From: Streptomyces abyssomicinicus
GTDB lineage: Bacteria; Actinomycetota; Actinomycetes; Streptomycetales; Streptomycetaceae
NCBI RefSeq assembly: GCF_008974245.1
Contig: NZ_BBZI01000006.1
Location: forward strand, 533,125 to 597,124
Length of the DNA stretch: 64,000 bases
Reading direction: 5' to 3'
Both the position numbers and the translations under genes were made by a program. Under the pieces are notes generated by a model that was not told the DNA's origin, ran no database searches, and saw only the letters and a program-made list of their open reading frames with translations. This document shows positions 1-8,217 of this stretch, piece after piece (position 1 is the first letter of the stretch; each line of letters begins with the position of its first letter).

Positions 1-107
1 CCGGGGCTCTCGATCAGAACCAGGTTACTGCGCGCTGCGGCTCGGGGGCGGGAGATGCGTACACGCTGTACGCGCCGCCAAGCTCAGGCTGTTCGCGGGG
101 TGGGTTG

Positions 108-365
108 TCAGGCGGAGGCCTGACGGGCCCGGTTGCGGGCGGCGCGGCGCTTCATGGCGCGACGCTCGTCCTCGCTGAGACCACCCCAGACGCCGGAGTC
201 CTGGCCGGACTCGAGCGCCCACTGCAGACACTGCTCGATCACCGGGCAGCGGCGGCAAACGGCCTTGGCTTCCTCGATCTGCAGCAGCGCAGGACCGGTG
301 TTGCCGATGGGGAAGAAGAGCTCGGGGTCTTCTTCGCGGCAAACGGCGTGGTGACGCCAGTCCAT
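108..365 (-). CDS. wblE: WhiB-family iron-sulfur transcription factor WblE
   Basis: An 85-residue WhiB-like protein. Four cysteines at residues 9, 37, 40 and 46 form the C...C-x2-C-x5-C cluster that ligates a [4Fe-4S] cluster in this family. It is followed by the beta-turn motif GVWGG (58-62) and a basic C-terminal tail that contacts DNA. Such proteins bind the primary sigma factor region 4 and act as transcription regulators. The ATG at 365 is chosen because AGGAGAGGT lies just upstream and because 85 residues is the usual length for this paralogue; the open frame extends further upstream but is noise. The name WblE rests on length and on the adjacent lipid kinase and sigH genes, remembered from S. 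coelicolor. Target genes cannot be read from the sequence. Confidence 0.93.
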   Translation of the reverse strand: MDWRHHAVCREEDPELFFPIGNTGPALLQIEEAKAVCRRCPVIEQCLQWALESGQDSGVWGGLSEDERRAMKRRAARNRARQASA

Positions 366-682
366 GGCTGCTACCTCTCCTGTGTATACGTGCAGGTGCT
401 TGTGAATGTGAACGCTTTCACGAATCCCCCAACAAGTGAAGGCCATGTTCCGGTTTCCCGGGGTGGCCATCCTTGGCTTGGAGGGGGGTTCGGGGCTCTG
501 GTGGGACGCCGTCCGGCGGCTTGTCCCGAGCGCCACGTAGAGACTCGCAAACCTCAGCGGCGGATACAACCCCTTCCGGAAAGTTTTTTTTGATTCTTCG
601 GTGTCTGCTAGGTCACAGCCGTACTTCCATGGGGTGGACCCTGCTCAATACGTTCGAGTGAAAGGTTTAAGGCGCGATCCAC
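366..682. other. Upstream region of wblE
   Basis: 317 bases without a credible gene. It holds the wblE ribosome binding site next to the start codon, and an unusually AT-rich island near 588-602 (a run of eight A on the minus strand) that may belong to the wblE promoter. I could not assign a -35/-10 pair confidently. The DAGK-family gene to the right is also on the minus strand and ends at 683. Confidence 0.5.
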
Positions 683-1651
683 TCACACAATCACACGCAG
701 TGCATGGCGTACGCCTGTGAACTTCACGCCCGTCCGCAGCCCCAGGTGGTCACCGTCCACCTGGAACGGCAAGGGGACCTTGGAAACCAAGGTGAACGCA
801 CGGAGATCGTGAAGCGACACCGCGTGCTTGCCGCGCGGCCCCCGCTCCGGCGTCGAGGCCACCAGCTGGCTGCCGTAGCGCATCGCCGAAACCGTGGACA
901 TGCTGCTCAGCCCCAGCACGTCCAGCCCCTTGTCGAACGACGCCCCGGGCGACGGGTACAGCGGCTTGTTGCCGAGATACGTCCACGGGGACGTGTTCGA
1001 AATAAGGGACACCACCAGTCCGTCCACCGACTCCTCGCCGTCCCGCCGGAGGGAGATCGTCCCTCTGGTGCGGTGCGGGTCTCCCAGGAACTGGCGGAGC
1101 ACCTGGCGGACGTACAGGGGGTGCGTGGACCTCCTGCCGCGCTCCCTCTGCTGTTCCACCCGCCCGACGACCCCGGCGTCGAAGCCGAGACCGGCGCAGA
1201 AGGTGAACCAGCGGAGCGGAGCGCCGTCGTCCCCGGTACCCGGGGCCGGCTCGGCCAAACCGAGCCCGACGGTGCGTTCCCGTCCTTGGCGCAGGGCGTC
1301 CAGCAGGGCGCCGGTGGCCTCCACCGCGTTGTTGGGGAGGCCGAGGGCGCGCGCGAAGACGTTGGTGGAACCGCCCGGGACCACCGCGAGCCCGGGCAGG
1401 CGCTCCGGGTCGGGCCCGTCGTGCAGCAGTCCGTTGACGACCTCGTTGACGGTGCCGTCGCCGCCGAGGGCGACCACCAGGTCGACGTCCTTGCCGCGGG
1501 CGGCGGCCCGTGCGAGATCGTGCGCGTGACCCCGGCGTTCCGTGGTGACGGCCTCCAGGTCCACCTCGCTCGCCAGCGCGTGGGTGAGGACGTCACGCGT
1601 CCGGGCACTGGTGGTGGTTGCCGTCGGGTTGACCACGAGGAGTGCGCGCAT
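683..1651 (-). CDS. Diacylglycerol kinase-family lipid kinase
   Basis: 322 residues, the normal size for the DAGK/LCB5-type catalytic family. The N-terminus MRALLVVNPTA is the typical first strand. The nucleotide-binding motif GGDGTVNEVVNG is near residues 63-74, and GGSTNVFARALG near 93-104 matches the second conserved glycine-rich loop. The family phosphorylates diacylglycerol or related lipids using ATP, acting at the inner face of the membrane during phospholipid turnover. The ATG at 1651 begins directly at the conserved N-terminal strand. It lies between wblE and a divergently transcribed membrane-protein gene. The substrate cannot be told from sequence. Confidence 0.9.
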   Translation of the reverse strand: MRALLVVNPTATTTSARTRDVLTHALASEVDLEAVTTERRGHAHDLARAAARGKDVDLVVALGGDGTVNEVVNGLLHDGPDPERLPGLAVVPGGSTNVFARALGLPNNAVEATGALLDALRQGRERTVGLGLAEPAPGTGDDGAPLRWFTFCAGLGFDAGVVGRVEQQRERGRRSTHPLYVRQVLRQFLGDPHRTRGTISLRRDGEESVDGLVVSLISNTSPWTYLGNKPLYPSPGASFDKGLDVLGLSSMSTVSAMRYGSQLVASTPERGPRGKHAVSLHDLRAFTLVSKVPLPFQVDGDHLGLRTGVKFTGVRHALRVIV

Positions 1652-1742
1652 GGTGTGCAGGTTACCTACTGATCGGTACCCGGCCCATACGAAGCCTGCC
1701 CGTACGGCGGGACTGCGGAGCGGGACGACTATCCTGGCCGTC

Positions 1743-2192
1743 GTGAGCCCTCAGCCGAAATCCGCCTCCGCCTCCCCCGCCGCCGGCCCGCAGGAGCCCC
1801 GGGGCCCGCGCCCCGGACGGCTGACCGCCGCGGCCGCGATCGCCGGCCTGGAGGGGTTCGCCCTGCTGGCCGGCGGCATCGCGATGATCGTCGTGGGGGC
1901 GGGCGACGGGAACCTGCGGTCCGCCGTCACCGGAGGCGCCACGCTGCTGGCGCTGGCGCTGCTGCCGCTGATCGCGGCGCGCGGGCTGCTGGCCCGCCGG
2001 AGCTGGAGCCGCGGGCCCGCGGTGATCACGCAGCTGCTGGCGCTGCCGGTGGCGTACAGCCTGCTCCAGGCCGACAGCGTGGCCATCTGGGCGGGCATCC
2101 TGCTGGCCGCCGCCGCCGTGGTGGGCCTGGTACTGCTGGTCCACCCGGCGACGGCGCAGGCCCTCGGGGTGCGGGGCCCCGGCCGGGAGTAG
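1743..2192 (+). CDS. Small integral membrane protein
   Basis: A 149-residue protein starting at GTG 1743; the longer in-frame extension upstream overlaps the lipid kinase and reads like noise. A Pro/Ser/Ala-rich cytoplasmic head of about 28 residues is followed by four hydrophobic segments (roughly residues 30-52, 58-78, 86-104 and 108-130). No catalytic motif is visible and the function is unknown. It is convergent with sigH, whose stop codon lies only 7 bases beyond its own, so the two transcripts probably overlap at their 3' ends. A similar gene next to sigH is remembered from other streptomycetes. Confidence 0.8.
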   Translation: MSPQPKSASASPAAGPQEPRGPRPGRLTAAAAIAGLEGFALLAGGIAMIVVGAGDGNLRSAVTGGATLLALALLPLIAARGLLARRSWSRGPAVITQLLALPVAYSLLQADSVAIWAGILLAAAAVVGLVLLVHPATAQALGVRGPGRE

Positions 2193-2199
2193 CGGCGGG

Positions 2200-3180
2200 T
2201 CACTCCTCGATGAGGAGCTTCTCCCGGAGCTGGGCCAGGGTGCGGGCCAGGAGCCGGGAGACGTGCATCTGGGAGATGCCCACCTCCTGCGCGATCTGCG
2301 ACTGCGTCATGTTGCCGAAGAAGCGCAGCAGCAGGATCCGCTTCTCGCGCGGCGGGAGGTCCTCCAGCAGGGGCTTGAGCGACTCCCGGTACTCGACGCC
2401 CTCCAGCGCCTCGTCCTCCGCGCCCAGCGTGTCGGCGACGGCCGGCGACTCGTCGTCCGTGTCCGGCACGTCCAGGGAGAGCGTCGAGTAGGCGTTGGCC
2501 GACTCCAGGCCCTCCAGGACCTCCTCCTCGGAGATCCCCAGCCGCTCGGCGAGCTCGTGCACCGTCGGCGAGCGGCCGTGCGTCTGGGAGAGTTCCGCGG
2601 TCGCCGTGGTCAGCGACAGCCGCAGTTCCTGGAGCCGCCGCGGCACCCGCACCGCCCAGCCCTTGTCGCGGAAGTGCCGCTTGATCTCGCCCACCACGGT
2701 GGGCGTCGCGTACGTGGAGAACTCCACCCCGCGGTCGGGATCGAAGCGGTCCACCGACTTGATCAGGCCGATGGTCGCGACCTGCGTCAGGTCGTCCAGC
2801 GGCTCGCCCCGGTTGCGGAAGCGGCGGGCCAGGTGCTCGACCAGCGGCAGGTGCATCCGGACCAGGCGGTCCCGCAGCTCGCCGTACTCGGGCGTACCGG
2901 GCTCCAGCGACCGCAGCCGCACGAACAGCGCCCGCGCCGCGCTCCGGTCCTGCGCCACCCGCGTCTCGCGGGTCCGCCGGTGGTCCTGCTCCTGGTACTC
3001 GTGGACCGGCTCGTCGGACTGCGCGGGAGGCCGCTCGTGGTCCGGCGCCGCCCCGGCCCCGTCCGCCGCGTCGACGGCGGCGACCACGGGGACCGCTCCG
3101 TCCGCGGCCGCGTCGTGCCCGCGCTCCACGAAGGGCGCGCTCCCCGCGCCTTCTCCGGCGTCCCGGTCGTGCTCGCTCAT
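2200..3180 (-). CDS. sigH: RNA polymerase sigma factor of the SigB/SigF/SigG type (SigH)
   Basis: 326 residues from ATG 3180. A low-complexity acidic/Ala-rich N-terminus of about 70 residues precedes the sigma-70 domains: region 2 around the motif TQVATIGLIKSVDRFD, region 3 in the middle, and a region 4 helix-turn-helix with NMTQSQIAQEVGISQMHVSRL near the C-terminus. This is the stress/development sigma group controlled by RsbW-type kinases, and an RsbW-like gene sits immediately upstream on the same strand. In S. coelicolor SigH is known to exist as several forms through alternative starts and proteolysis; the long non-conserved N-terminus here is consistent with that. It is probably co-transcribed with the upstream anti-sigma gene, with a 206-base gap between them. 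Confidence 0.92.
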   Translation of the reverse strand: MSEHDRDAGEGAGSAPFVERGHDAAADGAVPVVAAVDAADGAGAAPDHERPPAQSDEPVHEYQEQDHRRTRETRVAQDRSAARALFVRLRSLEPGTPEYGELRDRLVRMHLPLVEHLARRFRNRGEPLDDLTQVATIGLIKSVDRFDPDRGVEFSTYATPTVVGEIKRHFRDKGWAVRVPRRLQELRLSLTTATAELSQTHGRSPTVHELAERLGISEEEVLEGLESANAYSTLSLDVPDTDDESPAVADTLGAEDEALEGVEYRESLKPLLEDLPPREKRILLLRFFGNMTQSQIAQEVGISQMHVSRLLARTLAQLREKLLIEE

Positions 3181-3386
3181 CGCCCTGCCCGTAGCCCTTC
3201 CCCGAACCCCCCGGCGCCCGGCGTCCCCCCTGGTGCGGGGCCTGCCGGATGCGCCGCTCGGCTCCGTCGCCCCGTCCGGATGCGGCCGGGCCTGACCGGG
3301 AATCCCGTCGGCCCCGTCCGCGCGCCCGGCCGCCGCGGCCCCGAGGGCGCCGCGTTCGTCGTCCCGCACCGGCCCCTCCCCGTTCC

Positions 3387-3800
3387 TCACGTCGGCCCGG
3401 GTCCCGCGCCGCGCTGTTTGTAGAGGCTGATCGACACCGTCCGGTCCTCGTCCACGGCGGACGACACCTTGCCCGCGAGCGCCGACAGGACCGTCCACGC
3501 GAAGGTGTCGCGCGACGGCGCGTTCCCGTCCGTGGTCGGGGCCGAGACCGTGACCTCGAGAGAGTCGTCGACCAGCCGGAAGACACAACTGAGGACCGAG
3601 CCGGGCACGGCCTGCTGGAGCAGGATCGCGCAGGCCTCGTCCACCGCGATGCGCAGGTCCTCGATCTCGTCGAGGGTGAAGTCCAAGCGGGCGGCGAGAC
3701 CGGCCGTGGCCGTCCGCAGCACCGACAGGTAGGCACCCGCTGCCGGCAGCCGGACTTCCACGAAGTCCTGGGTCGCGGGCTCGCCTGCGATCTGGGACAC
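3387..3800 (-). CDS. ushX: RsbW-like anti-sigma factor, likely antagonist of SigH
   Basis: 137 residues with the GHKL (HATPase_c) fold of RsbW/SpoIIAB anti-sigma kinases. The recognisable helix LDEIEDLRIAVDEACAILLQ carries the N-box-like segment, followed by a strand-rich C-terminus. Such proteins bind and hold a cognate sigma factor and are released by anti-anti-sigma partners; the neighbouring sigH is the evident target. GTG 3800 is chosen because GGAGGTGAGG lies directly upstream; the track of open reading continues to 3950 but the extra residues look non-coding. The canonical glycine-rich ATP lid is weakly preserved, so kinase activity is uncertain. The symbol follows the S. coelicolor neighbour of sigH. 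Confidence 0.82.
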   Translation of the reverse strand: MSQIAGEPATQDFVEVRLPAAGAYLSVLRTATAGLAARLDFTLDEIEDLRIAVDEACAILLQQAVPGSVLSCVFRLVDDSLEVTVSAPTTDGNAPSRDTFAWTVLSALAGKVSSAVDEDRTVSISLYKQRGAGPGPT

Positions 3801-3933
3801 CCTCACCTCCAAGGTGGTACAAGCGTTTTCAGGGCCCCGGGAGTCGCCCCTCCGGGGTAACGCGATACATGGTTCAGCGGTGACGCTACCGCGCGCGGGA
3901 CATTCCTGTCCCCGGGACCCCGTCGCTGTGAAC

Positions 3934-3946
3934 TCACTCCCAGTGA
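3934..3946. promoter_or_regulatory. Candidate BldD-like box upstream of the ushX-sigH operon
   Basis: TCACTCCCAGTGA is an inverted repeat with TCAC/GTGA arms. It matches the BldD consensus TNACNCWGNGTNA except at two central positions. It lies about 135 bases upstream of the ushX start, in the 362-base gap (3801-4162) that holds the operon promoters. sigH is a reported BldD target in S. coelicolor; the assignment here is inference from pattern only. A nearby dyad, GTGAATAAGTGTTCAC on the minus strand, lies next to it. Confidence 0.45.
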
Positions 3947-4162
3947 ACACTTATTCACGGAGCGTGTACAGGGGGTGCGTGCTCGCACGTCGTCACTCTG
4001 TGCCGGATTGACGTACCCATCCGTCCCACGCGCCAACCGCGTCACGCGGAAGGGGTGTCGATGCTGTGACCGGACCGTGTCGGTCACGTGCCGGAGCGCC
4101 CCGAGGACGCCGAAGGCCCGCCCGGTGGTTCGCCGGACGGGGTGGGTGGTGCGGCCGTGCGG

Positions 4163-4390
4163 TCAGCGGCGGCCGCGGCGGTGATGGTGGGCGATCCGTT
4201 CGTGGGGCACCTCCGCGGCGGGGGCCCGCAGCCTCGCCTCGCCGGGCTCCTGCCCCTTGGCCGGGCAATCCGGGTTCTCGCAGTGCCCGGGACGCCACAC
4301 GGGCACGTACGTGCCCATCATCTTGTGCCGCCGGACCACCATCGGCACAGGCTGCCCGCAGGACGGACAGACATATCGGTCACTGTCCAT
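4163..4390 (-). CDS. Small zinc-ribbon protein, function unknown
   Basis: 75 residues. Cysteines in a C-x2-C knuckle (8, 11) and a C-x4-C knuckle (37, 42) suggest one bound zinc. The C-terminal third is rich in His and Arg and ends in a run of basic residues, compatible with nucleic-acid contact. It starts with ATG 4390 preceded by a G-rich stretch and stands alone between the sigH operon and the prenyl synthase gene. I do not recognise a named family. The motif spacing and clean start make it a likely real gene. Confidence 0.72.
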   Translation of the reverse strand: MDSDRYVCPSCGQPVPMVVRRHKMMGTYVPVWRPGHCENPDCPAKGQEPGEARLRAPAAEVPHERIAHHHRRGRR

Positions 4391-4476
4391 ACCCCCAGGG
4401 TAGTTCGGGCCGCCCGCCCCCGCACCCTCCCCCTCGCCGCCTCCCCCGGCGGCGCGGAAGGCGGCGAGGAACCCGG

Positions 4477-5703
4477 TCAGCTGGTGCGGCGGGTGACGAA
4501 CTCGGCCAGGGCGAGCAGGCCGTCGGCGGCCTCGGGGTCGGGCACGGCCCGGGACAGCTCGTGCATCGCCCGCGCCATCCGGTCGGCCGCCTGGGTGTGC
4601 GCCCAGTCCCGGCCGCCCGCCTCCTCCACCGCCCGGAGCATGGCGTCCAGGTCCTCACCGGGTGCGGGCTCGGCCGCGTACAGCTCGGCCAGGCGGGCCC
4701 CCGCCGGGGTTCCGGAGGCGAGGGCGGCGACCACCGGCAGGGACTTCTTGCGCGCGGTGAGGTCCGCCCCGGCCGGTTTGCCGGTGCGCCGCGGGTCGCC
4801 CCACAGGCCGATCAGGTCGTCGATCAGCTGGAAGGCGAGCCCGGCCTGGCGGCCGAAGGCGTCCAGCGCCCGCACCCGCTCCTCGTCGGCCCCGGCGTAC
4901 AGTCCGCCCATGGCGCAGGAGGCGCCGAGCAGCGCGCCCGTCTTCGCCTCCGCCATGGCCAGCACCTCCTCCACGGTGACCTCGCCGGGGCGGCGCCGCT
5001 CCAGGGCAGTGTCGGCCTGCTGGCCCGCGCACAGTTCGATCACGCAGTCGGCCAGCAGGGCCGAGGCCCGGGCGGCCGCCGGGTGCGGGTCCTCGGCCAG
5101 GAGACGGGTGGCCAGGGCCTGCAGGGCGTCCCCGGCCAGGATGGCCGCGCTGTCGCCGAACACCGTCCAGGCCGTGGCCCGGTGGCGGCGGGTGGTGTCC
5201 CGGTCCATCACGTCGTCATGGAGCAGGGTGAAGTTGTGCGTGAGCTCCACCGCGACGGCCGCGGGCACCGCCGCCCGGGTCGCGTCCTCGGCGGCCGGTC
5301 CGGAGCCGCCGGCGAGCGCCGACGCGGCGGTGAGCACCAGGGCGGGGCGGATGGCCTTGCCCGTCGGTGCGTCCGCGGGAGCGCCGTGGGCGTCCTCCTG
5401 GCCGAAGTGGTAGCGGGCGATCCGCCGGATCTGGCCCGGCAGCCCGTCCACCGCCCGCAGGAGCGCGGGCTCCACCACCGTCTTGACCCGTTCCAGCAGC
5501 GCCGCCGCCTCGGGTTCGTCGGGTCGGTCCCGGCCTCTGCCGGCCTCCGTCCGCCGGGCCCCCTGCGGATCCGCGGCGCCGCGTGCGCCCTGTGCGCCCT
5601 GTGCGCCCTGTGCGGGCTGTGTGGCCTGTGCGGCCTGCGTTTCCCCCCGGTCCCGTGCGTCGTGCGTGCCCTGCGGTACCTGTGTCGTGATCACGTGACT
5701 CAT
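4477..5703 (-). CDS. Polyprenyl (geranylgeranyl-type) diphosphate synthase, probable encapsulin cargo
   Basis: 408 residues from ATG 5703. Residues 1 to about 65 are low-complexity (Ala, Gln, Gly, Pro, with charged patches), followed by a class I trans-isoprenyl diphosphate synthase. The first aspartate-rich motif DDVMD is near 163-167 inside LLHDDVMDRD. The second, DDLIGLWGD, is near residue 300 and is followed by the RRTGKP signature. The enzyme condenses isopentenyl diphosphate with allylic diphosphates using Mg2+. It lies 97 bases downstream of the encapsulin gene on the same strand. In family 2B encapsulin loci, polyprenyl transferases with disordered N-termini are predicted cargo, the disordered part acting as the loading domain. 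Product chain length cannot be deduced. Confidence 0.88.
   Translation of the reverse strand: MSHVITTQVPQGTHDARDRGETQAAQATQPAQGAQGAQGARGAADPQGARRTEAGRGRDRPDEPEAAALLERVKTVVEPALLRAVDGLPGQIRRIARYHFGQEDAHGAPADAPTGKAIRPALVLTAASALAGGSGPAAEDATRAAVPAAVAVELTHNFTLLHDDVMDRDTTRRHRATAWTVFGDSAAILAGDALQALATRLLAEDPHPAAARASALLADCVIELCAGQQADTALERRRPGEVTVEEVLAMAEAKTGALLGASCAMGGLYAGADEERVRALDAFGRQAGLAFQLIDDLIGLWGDPRRTGKPAGADLTARKKSLPVVAALASGTPAGARLAELYAAEPAPGEDLDAMLRAVEEAGGRDWAHTQAADRMARAMHELSRAVPDPEAADGLLALAEFVTRRTS
5584..5631 (-). repeat. 9-bp tandem repeat coding the AQG-rich stretch of the prenyl synthase
   Basis: Repeats of GCACAGGGC on the minus strand, some with one substitution, encode alternating Ala-Gln-Gly triplets (residues about 25-40) in the disordered N-terminus of the prenyl synthase. 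Unit length is a multiple of three, so copy-number change keeps the frame and would only lengthen or shorten the putative cargo-loading tail. Confidence 0.75.
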
Positions 5704-5755
5704 GGCCCCCCTCGGGGAACTCCTTTCACTTCTGTTCGCCGATCTCCCCCCGCAA

Positions 5756-5781
5756 TGTCCCCACCCTGCCGGGCGGGGACA
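5756..5781 (-). promoter_or_regulatory. Hairpin between encapsulin and prenyl synthase genes
   Basis: TGTCCCC and GGGGACA form a perfect 7-bp stem with a 12-base loop, 20 bases after the encapsulin stop codon. No T-run follows on the minus strand. It may partially terminate or stabilise the upstream message, giving more shell than cargo. This is inference from the structure and position. Confidence 0.45.
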
Positions 5782-5800
5782 CCGGTCGGCGCGGGTCAGC

Positions 5801-7207
5801 TCACCTCCATCGCCCGATCTCCACGTTCTCCAGCACTCCGAGCGCATCCGGAACCAGCACGGCCGCCGAGTAGTACGTCGTCACCAGGTAGTTGATGATT
5901 GCCTGCTCGTTGATGCCCATGAACCGGACGGACAGCCCGGGCTCGATCTCGTCCGGGATGCCGGTCTGGTGGAGGCCGACGACACCCTGGTCGTCCTCGC
6001 CGGTACGCATGGCGATGATCGAGGTCGTGCGCGCCTCGGTCACCGGGATCTTGTTGCACGGGTAGAGGGGGACGCCGCGCCAGGTGGGCACCCGCTGGCC
6101 GCCCACGTCGACCGACTCCGGCACCAGACCGCGCTTGTTGAGTTCGCGGCCGAAGGCGGCGATGGCGCGCGGGTGGGCGAGGAACAGCTTGGTGCCGCGG
6201 CGCCGGCTGAGCAGCTCGTCCATGTCGTCGGGGCCGGGGACGCCGTCGTGCGGCTGGATGCGCTGGTCGTACTCGCAGTTGTGCAGCAGGCCGAACTCGC
6301 GGTTGTTGACCAGCTCGTGCTCCTGGCGCTCCTTGAGCGCCTCGACCGTCAGCCGGAGCTGGTGCTCGGTCTGGTTCATCGGCTGGTTGTACAGGTCGGC
6401 GATCCGGCTGTGGATGCTCAGGACCGTCTGGGCGACGCTCAGTTCGTACTCGCGGGGCCGCGCCTCGTAGTCCACGAAGGTCCGCGGGATGTCCACCTCA
6501 CCGGCGTGTCCGGCGGACAGGTCGATGGCCTTCTCGCCGTACTTGTTGGTCCGCTGGGCGGGGATGGCGCGCTGCCGGCGCAGGTGCTCGCGCAGCGGCT
6601 CGGAGCGTTCCGCGATCTGGTCCAGGTCGCGGCGGGGCAGTGCGAGCACGGTGCAACCGGTGACGGCGCGGAGGGTGAACTCCCAGATGGACTCCGGGTC
6701 GAGGATCGACTGGTCGCCGAAGTAGGCGCCGTCGGCGAGGACCCCGAGGACGGCGTCCTCGTCGTAGGGGCCGGATCCGACCTTCTCCACCTTGCCGTGG
6801 GCGAGGAGGAAGACCTCGTCCACCTGACTGCCGAAGGAGGCGATGATCTGGCCCGGCGCGAACTCCCGCTGCCGACACCGCTGGGCGAGCTCGCCCAGCA
6901 CCTCCAGGTCCTCGAATTCGCGCAGCGCGGGCAGTTCGCCGAGTTCCGCCGGGATCACCTCGACCTGGTCACCCGTCTTCACGAAGGTGATCCGGCCGTC
7001 CCCCACGGCGTAGGTGAGCCTGCGGTTCACCCGGTAGGTGCCGCCCTGCACGTTCACCCAGGGAAGGGTGCGCAGCAGCCAGCGGGAGCTGATCTCCTGC
7101 ATCTGCGGAGCGGACTTGGTGGTGGTGGCCAGGTTCCGCGCGGCTGCCGTGCCGAGGCTCTGCTGCGGCCGGTCCTGCTCGGTGCGGATCTCTTCGCCTA
7201 CCGACAT
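5801..7207 (-). CDS. Family 2B encapsulin nanocompartment shell protein
   Basis: 468 residues from ATG 7207, preceded by GGGAGGG. Residues about 20-92 form the N-terminal part of the HK97-type shell fold, including [13 protein letters not shown] at 41-53. Residues about 95-215 are an inserted cyclic-nucleotide-binding domain ([10 protein letters not shown] and [13 protein letters not shown]). From about 220 the shell fold resumes with the long helix holding [15 protein letters not shown] and ends in the conserved [17 protein letters not shown]. This architecture defines family 2B encapsulins, which self-assemble into protein cages in the cytosol. Often misnamed Crp-family regulators, they lack a DNA-binding helix-turn-helix, and none is present here. 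The downstream prenyl synthase is the probable cargo. Whether the domain binds cAMP is not known from sequence. Confidence 0.9.
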   Translation of the reverse strand: MSVGEEIRTEQDRPQQSLGTAAARNLATTTKSAPQMQEISSRWLLRTLPWVNVQGGTYRVNRRLTYAVGDGRITFVKTGDQVEVIPAELGELPALREFEDLEVLGELAQRCRQREFAPGQIIASFGSQVDEVFLLAHGKVEKVGSGPYDEDAVLGVLADGAYFGDQSILDPESIWEFTLRAVTGCTVLALPRRDLDQIAERSEPLREHLRRQRAIPAQRTNKYGEKAIDLSAGHAGEVDIPRTFVDYEARPREYELSVAQTVLSIHSRIADLYNQPMNQTEHQLRLTVEALKERQEHELVNNREFGLLHNCEYDQRIQPHDGVPGPDDMDELLSRRRGTKLFLAHPRAIAAFGRELNKRGLVPESVDVGGQRVPTWRGVPLYPCNKIPVTEARTTSIIAMRTGEDDQGVVGLHQTGIPDEIEPGLSVRFMGINEQAIINYLVTTYYSAAVLVPDALGVLENVEIGRWR

Positions 7208-7482
7208 AAAGAATTGCCCTCCCGGTTGTGCCCCGCGCCGGTACAGCGTGGCGGGGCCTGTTGACGTGATCCACTCTCGGCGACGGAACGTGTCCGCGCC
7301 ATTACCCGAAAGAGCGGGACTGAAGGCGCGTTCGACGGGGCAGGGCTCGCAGTTCGGGTCCGGATGCGCCGTGAACGCGCCCGTAGGCTCCGCGAACACG
7401 GCCGGAAGAGGATTCCGCTCGGCCCGACCGCGGTAGGAACCGTGCGTGACGGAACGGTCACTGTGCGCGAAGGAGGTCCGTC

Positions 7483-8073
7483 GTGGCCAAGCCCATGTCG
7501 GCGAGGACGTTCCTGAGGATCTTGAAGGACGAGGGCCTGCGGGTCGAGGAGGTGGGTGACTGGAGGGATCACAACCGCAACTCGGCCGGCTCCTGGGGGC
7601 CGGTCCACGGGGTGATGGTCCACCACACGGCCACCGAGGGGGCGGAGCGGACGGTGGAGATCTGCCGGGAGGGCAGGTCGGACCTGCCGGGGCCGCTCTG
7701 CCACGGCGTGATCACCAAGGACGGCACGGTCCATCTGGTCGGCTGCGGGCGCGCCAACCACGCGGGGCTGGGCGACGACGAGGTGCTGCGGGCGGTGATC
7801 ACCGAGCGCGCGCTCCCGCCCGGGAACGAGGCGCGGGCCGACGGCAACCGGTACTTCTACGGCTTCGAGTGCGAGAACCTCGGCGACGGGGACGACCCCT
7901 GGCCGGACGAGCAGATCGACGCCGTCGCCCGTGCGGCCGCGGCGATCTGCCGGCACCACGGGTGGTCGGCGCGGTCGGTGATCGGGCACCTGGAATGGCA
8001 GCCGGGGAAGACCGACCCCCGGGGGTTCACCATGAAGGCGCTGCGGGAGCGGGTGGCGGAACGCCTGAAGTGA
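7483..8073 (+). CDS. N-acetylmuramoyl-L-alanine amidase / PGRP-domain protein
   Basis: 196 residues starting at GTG 7483 with AAGGAGGT at ideal spacing. The Amidase_2/PGRP fold is shown by GVMVHHTAT near residue 45 (first zinc histidine), [28 protein letters not shown], and the late [14 protein letters not shown] carrying further zinc and catalytic positions. The family cleaves the lactyl-amide bond between muramic acid and the peptide stem. There is no signal peptide, so it may act in the cytosol on recycled fragments or leave by another route; phage-type endolysins also look like this. It is divergent from the encapsulin gene across a 275-base gap with no other feature I could assign. Confidence 0.85.
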   Translation: MAKPMSARTFLRILKDEGLRVEEVGDWRDHNRNSAGSWGPVHGVMVHHTATEGAERTVEICREGRSDLPGPLCHGVITKDGTVHLVGCGRANHAGLGDDEVLRAVITERALPPGNEARADGNRYFYGFECENLGDGDDPWPDEQIDAVARAAAAICRHHGWSARSVIGHLEWQPGKTDPRGFTMKALRERVAERLK

Positions 8074-8217
8074 GGCGGGAGGCTCCGGCGGGCGAGCGAG
8101 GCCGGTGACGGAGGCACGCGGGTGACGCGGGGGCGCGGGTGACACGGGGGCGCAGGCCCGCGGGTGGCGTGGGGACACCGATGACGCGGGCGGCGGGCCG
8201 GGGGCGACAATGGGCGG

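Noticed and set aside
5801..7207. Crp/Fnr-type transcription regulator
   Set aside because: The cNMP domain is internal and there is no helix-turn-helix; the rest matches the encapsulin shell.
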